12,195 nucleotides of DNA from JADGGM01 sp025449955 (GTDB lineage Bacteria; Gemmatimonadota; Gemmatimonadetes; Gemmatimonadales; Gemmatimonadaceae), in the NCBI GenBank assembly GCA_036554285.1, contig DATBNO010000070.1, forward strand, positions 1 through 12,195, given 5' to 3'. The notes under the pieces are model-generated. The model was not told the DNA's origin and searched no databases. It saw only the letters and a program-made list of their open reading frames with translations. Both the position numbers and the translations under genes were made by a program. Each line of letters opens with the position of its first letter. The first letter of the stretch is position 1. Shown here in pieces: positions 1 through 5,580 of this stretch.

Positions 1-2356
1 CCGGCACGGGGAGGTTGGTCACGGTGCCTTCGTTGCGGCTGAAGGTCACGCGCGCATTCCACGTGAAGTCCTTGGACTGAATCGGGAAACCGCTGATCGA
101 CACTTCCGCGCCGCGGTTGCGAATCGCACCGCCGTTGAAGACGCGCGTTCCGAAACCCGTGCTCGGCGCCAGCGCCGCCTGCAGGAGCAGGTCGGTGTTG
201 TCCTTCTGGTACACCGTGGCCGAGAACGACAGCCGCGAGTTGAAGAGACCCGCGTCGATCCCGCCCTCGAACTCGCGCTCACGCTCCGGACGCAGATTGG
301 GGTCGGCAACCGTTCCACCGATGCCGACGGACGGGAATCCGTCCAGCGTTCCACCAGTCAGCGACGTGAACTTGTCGCCGTAGTTAGGCTCGTTGCCCGT
401 CTCGCCGAACGCCGCGCGAATCTTGAAGTCGTCGAACACGCCGAATGTCGGCAGACGATAGGAGGCGGCGAGCTTCGGGAAGTAGTACATCCGGTTCACG
501 AACGCGTTGTTCGTGCTCTTCTGCCCGAGCAGGCCCGCGGAGAGATAGAGCTTCTGGTTGAGCATCAGCACTTCTTCCTGACCGAACAGCGCCATCGTGC
601 GCGTGCTCTGCCGATTCTCGAACACCGTCACCGCCGATCCACGATCCACGTTCGACTCCGTCGCCAGCAGGTTCTGCGTGACGATGTTGGTCGTGGCCAG
701 GTCGTCGTAGCCGCGGCGTAAACCAGCCGACGTCGTAGCCGAGAATCCGTTGTCGCCGTTCAAATACTGATGCTTGAGCGTCAGTGCGATCGGGGCGCGC
801 GTTTCGCCTGCGTTCTCGTCCGTGGCCGTTCCATCGAACCCGTCGGCCGGCTCCCAGTAGAGGGACGGCGGCGAGTAGATGTTCGAGCTGTACGAGTAGT
901 GGTCGAGGCCCAGGTCGAGAACCGCTTGCAAGCTTTGCGGGCCGCTCGTGAACACGGTGTAGGTCGCATTCACGGAACCGAGCAAGCGATACACGTCTTC
1001 AGGCGTGCGAACCAGCGCGATCGTTTGCAACGGATTGCTGCCGTTGCTCAAGAACGGATTCACCGGGTACACGCCGTTTACGGGCGCGAAGTCGAAGAAC
1101 GATGGTGTCGCGGACAACACGACGTACGGGCTCACGTTCACGTTGTCGTTGTTGCTGATGCCGCGCTTCGTGAGCGAGTGGATCAGGTTCGTGTTGACCT
1201 GGATCTGCAACTTCGATCCGAACATCTGGGTGAGGTTCGCACGGAGCGACTGCTTGTCGTATCCGGTGTTCTGCATGATGCCGTTGTCGTGCGAGGCAAG
1301 GCCGGACACGAAGTACTGCGTGTTCTCGCTACCGCCGCTCACACTGAGATCCGTCTCGTAGGACAGGCTATGATCGCCGAACGCTTGTTGCTGCGCGTCG
1401 GCAAAGCCGCCGTCCTGCTGGAACATCTGCTGAACGGCCGCGGTGTCGATGCCGAAGTTGCCCGCAAACGCTTCTGCACTGGCGAGGTCGAAGTGGCGCA
1501 GGTCGAGTTTGTTCGCCAGCGTGTTCGTCCCCAGCCGCTGCGTGAGCGAGAAATGGGGCTTACCCGCTTGACCGCGCTTGGTCGTGATCACGACGACGCC
1601 GTTGGCCGCTTCGGATCCGTAGATCGCGGCGGCGGACGGTCCCTTGAGAATTTCGATGGTCGCGATGTCGGCCGGATTCAAGTCCGCGATGCGGTTCACG
1701 CCGTTGTCCTGGTTCGACGCACCCATGCCGCCGGCAGCACCCGTTATGGCGTTCATGCCGTTCTCGATCGTGGTGTTCGAGATCGGCAAGCCATCCACGA
1801 CGTACAGCGGCTCGGAGTTGCCGAAGATGGACGTGACGCCGCGCATCTGGATCTGCATACCACCGCCGGGCGCGCCGGAGTTGGACGAGATCTGCGCACC
1901 GGCCACTTTGCCGGTGAGCGCGTCATCGAGCGTCGCCGCGTGGGTGTGCGAGATGTCTTCCGCTCCCACCTGCCCAACGTCGTTGGCCAGGTTCGCCCGA
2001 GAGACCTGCGTCGCTTGACCCGTGATCACCATCTGGCTGAGTTGCAGTACGTCAGCCTTGAGCTGAATGGTGATTTCGTTTTGGTCCGGTCCGACGGCGA
2101 CGTTCTGGGCCGCGTACCCGATGCGCCGGACATCGAGTGTGAGGGCCCCGGCTGGAGCATTGTTGATTGTGAATTTTCCAGCGGCGTCGGTGTAGGCGCC
2201 GATCGGCACCCCCTTCACGGACACGCGGACGGACAGGATCGGCGCGCTCGACTCGATGTCGACCACAGTCCCGTGAATTGCCCGTTGCGCGAGCGCGGCC
2301 GGACTGCACAAAGCGCTGAGCAGTGCCGCGTAGCCTAGGACACGACAGGTTCGCAC
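1..2356 (-). CDS. SusC/RagA-family TonB-linked outer membrane receptor (3' end outside window)
   Basis: Outer-membrane beta-barrel that would import a large substrate (typically glycan or peptide) using TonB energy; the substrate cannot be told from sequence. I translated the minus strand without a stop from GTG 2356-2354 to base 1: 785 codons of a family usually near 1000. Residues 1-23 are a signal peptide (hydrophobic core, ALA before Gln24). Residues about 28-102 form the carboxypeptidase-like regulatory domain (HGTVVDIESSAPI, then AGKFTI and IGYAAQ). The plug spans about 110-260 and carries the SusC signature: MQIQMRGVTSI, EPLYVVDGLPI, IEILKGPSAAAIYGSEA and GVVVITTKRG. Barrel strands follow, ending at NEGTVTNLP at the edge. 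The GTG start is chosen because AGGAGG lies 4 nt upstream and the signal peptide begins there; the ATG at 2370 is out of frame and stops quickly. A SusD-like partner, if present, would lie beyond base 1. Confidence 0.95.
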   Translation of the reverse strand, partial: MRTCRVLGYAALLSALCSPAALAQRAIHGTVVDIESSAPILSVRVSVKGVPIGAYTDAAGKFTINNAPAGALTLDVRRIGYAAQNVAVGPDQNEITIQLKADVLQLSQMVITGQATQVSRANLANDVGQVGAEDISHTHAATLDDALTGKVAGAQISSNSGAPGGGMQIQMRGVTSIFGNSEPLYVVDGLPISNTTIENGMNAITGAAGGMGASNQDNGVNRIADLNPADIATIEILKGPSAAAIYGSEAANGVVVITTKRGQAGKPHFSLTQRLGTNTLANKLDLRHFDLASAEAFAGNFGIDTAAVQQMFQQDGGFADAQQQAFGDHSLSYETDLSVSGGSENTQYFVSGLASHDNGIMQNTGYDKQSLRANLTQMFGSKLQIQVNTNLIHSLTKRGISNNDNVNVSPYVVLSATPSFFDFAPVNGVYPVNPFLSNGSNPLQTIALVRTPEDVYRLLGSVNATYTVFTSGPQSLQAVLDLGLDHYSYSSNIYSPPSLYWEPADGFDGTATDENAGETRAPIALTLKHQYLNGDNGFSATTSAGLRRGYDDLATTNIVTQNLLATESNVDRGSAVTVFENRQSTRTMALFGQEEVLMLNQKLYLSAGLLGQKSTNNAFVNRMYYFPKLAASYRLPTFGVFDDFKIRAAFGETGNEPNYGDKFTSLTGGTLDGFPSVGIGGTVADPNLRPEREREFEGGIDAGLFNSRLSFSATVYQKDNTDLLLQAALAPSTGFGTRVFNGGAIRNRGAEVSISGFPIQSKDFTWNARVTFSRNEGTVTNLPVP

Positions 2357-2360
2357 GTAA

Positions 2361-2366
2361 CCTCCT
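2361..2366 (-). promoter_or_regulatory. Shine-Dalgarno AGGAGG that decides the GTG start of the SusC gene
   Basis: On the minus strand AGGAGG is followed by TTAC and then GTG. It is the only strong ribosome site near the 5' end of the open frame, and it fixes a GTG start directly before the signal peptide. The spacing (4 nt) is slightly short. Confidence 0.7.
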
Positions 2367-2430
2367 GCATGCGGGAGAGGGAGGAGGAAAGCCTACGTCG
2401 TCCCCCGGCGATGTAGACCTGGAACTGGCG

Positions 2431-2459
2431 ACGTTATCGAACTGTCACCACTTCGTCAA
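2431..2459 (-). promoter_or_regulatory. Candidate sigma70-like promoter of the SusC gene
   Basis: Minus strand: TTGACG (2459-2454), a 17-nt spacer, then TAACGT (2436-2431). The -35 box is close to consensus; the -10 box is weak. It would give a leader of about 70 nt before the GTG. It lies after the hairpins that end the upstream cytochrome gene, so the receptor is probably transcribed on its own. Pattern match only. Confidence 0.35.
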
Positions 2460-2490
2460 CAGTCGCCAATCTCAGCAGGAGCGATTGTCA

Positions 2491-2530
2491 GGGCCGGATG
2501 CACGTCCGGCCCCCTGAAGAGAGGGCCGGA
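2491..2530 (-). terminator. GC-rich hairpin pair downstream of the di-heme cytochrome gene
   Basis: Three copies of one 8-mer alternate in orientation: GGGCCGGA (2491-2498), TCCGGCCC (2505-2512) and GGGCCGGA (2523-2530). The middle copy can pair perfectly with either neighbour (6-nt or 10-nt loop). The element starts about 47 nt past the cytochrome stop codon, where a terminator is expected. Neither direction has a T-tract, so it may be an intrinsic terminator without U-run or an mRNA-end stabiliser. Confidence 0.55.
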
Positions 2531-2577
2531 CGGGTCAAGATGACGTCAGAGTCTGGCGACGAAATTTTTGGGCGCCG

Positions 2578-3783
2578 CTAGAGCGAGCGCAGGTACTGAA
2601 CGAGGTCGGCCTTCTGCTTGTCGGACAGATTGAGCCCCTTCGCCGTGTTGTAGCGGTTGACGACGTCGAGCAACGTGCGCGCGCTGCCGTCGTGGAAGTA
2701 CGGCGGATGCTGCCACACGCCGCGCAACGGCGACGTGCGCCACATCTTCGTCGCGCTGCGCAGCGCGTACTCCGAGTCGGTCGGGATCTCCGATGGCTTG
2801 TGCAGCGTGAGATTCGCATCGGTGAACGACGGACCGGCGTGACACTGGGTGCACTTGGCCGGCCCTTGGAAGATGAGCTTGCCGCGCGCCGCCGCCGCGG
2901 CGTCGAAGCTGCCGGCCGGCGGCACGGGCGCCGCGAGGCTGAGCTCGTACGCCTGCAACGCGGGCAGCTTTGGCCCAACGAGATCCGGCGACTGCGCGAC
3001 GTGGATGCCGAGTCGCCCGTCGGAGAAGTCGCCCTGGCCGTGCATCTGAGTGACGGCGACGTATGCGTTCCAATACGCGACCTGCTGGCCGTCGCCGGTG
3101 AACGTCTCGCTGTTGATCCCCGCCAGGCCGTACGCCGGCGGAATCACCGTTGGGCCGTTGATGCCGTCGAAGTTGAACCGCGGATCGTACTTGCCGGCGC
3201 CCCACGAGTTGTAGACCTGTTTCTGCGCGGCGGTGAGCGCCGGCGAGAGCGCGATGATGGCGCCCGGATTGAGGTCCCGGTTAGGCCAACCGTCGAGCCG
3301 CGATCCGATGCCCGCCGCGATGCGGTTGTCGACCGTGGAATGGCACAACGCGCACGTGATGCCGACGCGCGTGATGTTGTTACTCGAGTCGACCGTGGCC
3401 TGCAGGCCGACCACCGCGTTCAACTTGAGCAGCGTGACCGTGGTCGCGGGACTGTGCAGATCCACCTGGCCGGCCTCGATCGCCTGCAACACGGCCGCCG
3501 GCAGTGCGTCGGCATCGACCTTGAGCCCAACCGACAACGCCGTCGTCGGATCCACGGCAGTCTGGATGACGGTGTTCATGTGCAGCGTGTCAGTCCAGAA
3601 TTTCTCGTCGCCGTACGTGTCGAACCGGAAGATCTGCTTGCCCTGCGCGACGAGCTCGGGCGACGGTCGGGTGGCGGCGGCGCTGTTGCTGCACGCCATT
3701 GGTATCACAATCGCCGAACCCACGACCACCCAGCGCATGGCCTGCCGAGCTCCGGGCGTGTGAGCCCGGGAGAGGAAGCGCAT
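2578..3783 (-). CDS. Di-heme cytochrome c, MauG/cytochrome c peroxidase-like, probable lipoprotein
   Basis: Probable exported redox protein with two covalently bound c-type hemes. With ATG 3783 as start it has 401 residues. Heme sites are CALCH (144-148) and CTQCH (311-315), 167 residues apart. The segment PLRGVWQHPPYFHDGSAR (about 352-369), then LLDVV and RYN, is the C-terminal signature of the MauG/CcpA superfamily. The N-terminal part is longer than in classical CcpA, with a patterned block GKQIFRFDTYGDEKFW (about 48-63) before heme 1 and RLDGWPNRDLNPGAI (about 162-176) after it. A hydrophobic stretch ends at Cys31 (PMAC), an imperfect lipobox, so lipid anchoring is possible but unsure. 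GGGGGTG 4 nt before ATG 3783 supports that start; ATG 3738 would give a shorter signal, and the upstream ATG 3825 lacks support. Peroxidase, MauG-like or other oxidase activity cannot be separated here. Confidence 0.85.
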   Translation of the reverse strand: MRFLSRAHTPGARQAMRWVVVGSAIVIPMACSNSAAATRPSPELVAQGKQIFRFDTYGDEKFWTDTLHMNTVIQTAVDPTTALSVGLKVDADALPAAVLQAIEAGQVDLHSPATTVTLLKLNAVVGLQATVDSSNNITRVGITCALCHSTVDNRIAAGIGSRLDGWPNRDLNPGAIIALSPALTAAQKQVYNSWGAGKYDPRFNFDGINGPTVIPPAYGLAGINSETFTGDGQQVAYWNAYVAVTQMHGQGDFSDGRLGIHVAQSPDLVGPKLPALQAYELSLAAPVPPAGSFDAAAAARGKLIFQGPAKCTQCHAGPSFTDANLTLHKPSEIPTDSEYALRSATKMWRTSPLRGVWQHPPYFHDGSARTLLDVVNRYNTAKGLNLSDKQKADLVQYLRSL

Positions 3784-3863
3784 AGTACACCCCCGCGGAA
3801 TCGAGATACGCCATCCGCCCGGCATCGTAAACCGATGGCGGACATCAAATTAGAGAAATCACC

Positions 3864-3892
3864 ACTAAATCATGGTGTTATTGTGTATGCAA
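3864..3892 (-). promoter_or_regulatory. Candidate promoter of the di-heme cytochrome gene within an AT-rich island
   Basis: Bases 3841-3890 are only 34% G+C by count (17 of 50), in sharp contrast with both sides. On the minus strand TTGCAT (3892-3887), a 17-nt spacer and TTTAGT (3869-3864) form a plausible -35/-10 pair, predicting a leader of about 75 nt to ATG 3783. An inverted repeat CACCA (3860-3864) / TGGTG (3873-3877) overlaps the -10 box and could be an operator half-site pair. Both are pattern matches only. Confidence 0.35.
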
Positions 3893-3893
3893 C

Positions 3894-3945
3894 GGGCGCG
3901 CACGGCAATCCTTACGGGGTGAGCCGACCCGTATGACGTGCGCCC
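3894..3945 (-). terminator. Imperfect nested hairpin downstream of the aminotransferase gene
   Basis: Outer arms GCGCAC (3898-3903) / GTGCGC (3938-3943) can be extended by GGGC/GCCC with a bulge. Inner arms TACGGG (3913-3918) / CCCGTA (3928-3933) enclose a 9-nt loop. It begins about 35 nt past the aminotransferase stop and just before the cytochrome promoter, so it may separate the two minus-strand transcripts. There is no T-tract. Confidence 0.35.
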
Positions 3946-3979
3946 TGCCGCTATTGTGGGGTGAGGACCGCTGCCTCTC

Positions 3980-5311
3980 CTATTCGATCGCCGACCGCAT
4001 GCGTGCCAGTCCGGCTTCCAACGCGGGCACCGACACCGCGCCAATCGAGAACCTGAACCACCCGCCATCGTCCGGAACGCCGAACGCCTGGAACGGGATC
4101 ACCGCGACGCCGGCCTCCTGCAGCACGTAGCGACGCACCTCTTCGCTCCCGTGCAGCGTGCGCCCGTCTCGCGTTAGGCGGCCGTCCAACCGCAGCTGCA
4201 CGCTCCCGTAAATGGTCCCCGTGGGCGGCAGCGACGCCACCGGCAACCCGGCGGCGCGCATCGACTCGCACGCCGTGTGGATCGCGCCCAACCGGGCCGC
4301 GATCGCCGCCAGCATCGACTGATGGAACGTGTCGATCGCTTCGGCGTCGCCTAACAGACGCGCCGTCGCGATCTGCGCCGCGCGCGGCGCCCACGCCCCC
4401 ACGTGACTCAGAAAGTCGGCCATGTGCCGCGCCACATCCGCCGGCGCCGCCACCCAGCCCACGCGCACACCCGTCGCCGCGAACGCCTTCGAGATCGCGT
4501 CGACCGTGATCACGTACGGCTCGACCTCGGGACACACGATGGTCGGATGCACGTGGCGCGTCTCGCCTAACGTGAGCATCCAATAGACCTGGTCGTACAG
4601 CAGGAACAACGGCCGCTGCGATGGACTTCGCCGCGCATTCTCCTCCACCACCAGCTCGCAGATCCCCCGCAGCGTGTCCGCGTCGAACGCGGTCCCCGAC
4701 GGATTGAGCGGCGAGTTGAGCACGAGGAGCCGAGCGCCACGCAGCGGACCCTCGAGCGTCGCGCGCGTCGGCAAAAACGAATCCGACGCCGGACACACCA
4801 CCGGCCGCGGCGTCGCACCCACGATCTGACAATAGTCCGCGTTATTCCACGACGGCGCCGGATACACCACCGCATCACCCGGGTCGAGCACCGTGCGGTA
4901 CGCAGCGTAAATCGCCGGACGCGCGCCCGATGCGACCGTCACGTTTTCCGCGGTCATCTCGAGACCAATCCGCGCGCCGTAAAACGACGCGATCGCGCTC
5001 CGTAACTCGGGCAGTCCGCTCGACGGCGGATAGTTGGTCTCACCCGCACGAAGCGCCTCCTGCATCCCCGCCACCAACTCGGCCGGCGCCGGAAATTCAC
5101 GCGGACTGAAGTCGCCCACAGTCAAATTGCAAATCGATCGGCCCGCCGCGGTGAGCTCGCGAATCTCGGCTGCGATTCTCAAAATCGCCGAAGCGCGCAG
5201 AGACTCCGCCGCGCGCGAAACGCGGCTCGGTGCAATACCGGACGTGGACGAGGTCGACACGACGCCGGCCGCCGATGTGACCGCCGTATCCGTAGATGCC
5301 TGGAGCGTCAT
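3980..5311 (-). CDS. Fold-type I PLP-dependent aminotransferase (class I/II)
   Basis: Cytoplasmic pyridoxal-phosphate enzyme that probably transfers amino groups between an amino acid and a 2-oxo acid. Numbering from ATG 5311 (443 residues): NYPPSSGLPELR (about 93-104) is the substrate-side loop; NSPLNPSG (199-206) carries the cofactor Asn203; YDQVYW carries Asp240 and Tyr243; ISKAFAATGVRVGW gives the Schiff-base Lys275 and phosphate-binding Arg283, 8 residues apart as in aspartate aminotransferase; WFRFSIG near the end carries the carboxylate-binding Arg420. All key residues are present, so it should be active. The aromatic loop reads PSWNNADYC and the Asp motif has Gln (YDQVYW), marking a subgroup unlike the commonest AspB type; the substrate is unknown. 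The first about 27 residues are Ser/Thr/Ala-rich and add to the usual 390-400 length. GAGAG lies 5 nt before ATG 5311; GTG 5260 is an alternative, and upstream ATGs at 5428 and 5368 lack ribosome sites. Confidence 0.9.
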   Translation of the reverse strand: MTLQASTDTAVTSAAGVVSTSSTSGIAPSRVSRAAESLRASAILRIAAEIRELTAAGRSICNLTVGDFSPREFPAPAELVAGMQEALRAGETNYPPSSGLPELRSAIASFYGARIGLEMTAENVTVASGARPAIYAAYRTVLDPGDAVVYPAPSWNNADYCQIVGATPRPVVCPASDSFLPTRATLEGPLRGARLLVLNSPLNPSGTAFDADTLRGICELVVEENARRSPSQRPLFLLYDQVYWMLTLGETRHVHPTIVCPEVEPYVITVDAISKAFAATGVRVGWVAAPADVARHMADFLSHVGAWAPRAAQIATARLLGDAEAIDTFHQSMLAAIAARLGAIHTACESMRAAGLPVASLPPTGTIYGSVQLRLDGRLTRDGRTLHGSEEVRRYVLQEAGVAVIPFQAFGVPDDGGWFRFSIGAVSVPALEAGLARMRSAIE

Positions 5312-5580
5312 TCCTACTCTCGAGTACGAGACAGCCCGCAAACCCGCGGGTGCATGAAAGTAAGCCATGGCGCCGCGAGCCGCGACTCGCTGCCCTGTGA
5401 GTAGGGTCCAACTCCCTGCCGGCCGCACCGTCCGTTCGCCCTAACGGCACTCTGACGCTGTGACCGCCTTCCGGCCCGGGGCCAGAAGCACTACTATGGA
5501 ATTCGCGACGGGCGACCCACTCTGCTCCCGGCCCAAGGCCCACGATTCCGGCCGGCTGCTGCTCCAAGCGACCTGAATCC
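5312..5580. promoter_or_regulatory. Divergent intergenic region between aminotransferase and SARP-like regulator
   Basis: It must hold the promoters of both divergent genes, but I see no convincing -35/-10 pair. TACTAT (5492-5497, plus) is a fair -10 without a good -35. The block contains CCGGCC at 5471, 5528 and 5548 (the first two as CCGGCCC) and the interrupted palindrome GGCCC-G-GGGCC (5473-5483). These are possible regulator sites, though such words are common at this base composition. A near-match to the GTTAGGC word (CCCTAAC) lies at 5439-5445. Confidence 0.35.

Noticed and set aside
770..2338. Long plus-strand open frame (522 codons) opposite the SusC gene
   Set aside because: It is antisense to a clearly recognised SusC plug and barrel. 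Its protein is Arg/Val-rich with no recognisable domain, as expected from the mirrored frame of a GC-rich gene.
2692..3936. Long plus-strand open frame (414 codons) opposite the di-heme cytochrome
   Set aside because: Shadow of a gene with two CxxCH motifs; Arg-rich and without domain or ribosome site.
3835..3936. Possible 33-residue plus-strand ORF (starts MADIKLEKSPLNHG) in the AT-rich island
   Set aside because: Its composition is less shadow-like, but there is no Shine-Dalgarno sequence and it overlaps the promoter and hairpin of the minus-strand genes. It could be revisited if conserved in relatives.
3951..4832. Minus-strand open frame in another phase of the aminotransferase
   Set aside because: The Gly/Arg-rich translation has no motif; the true frame carries all PLP residues.
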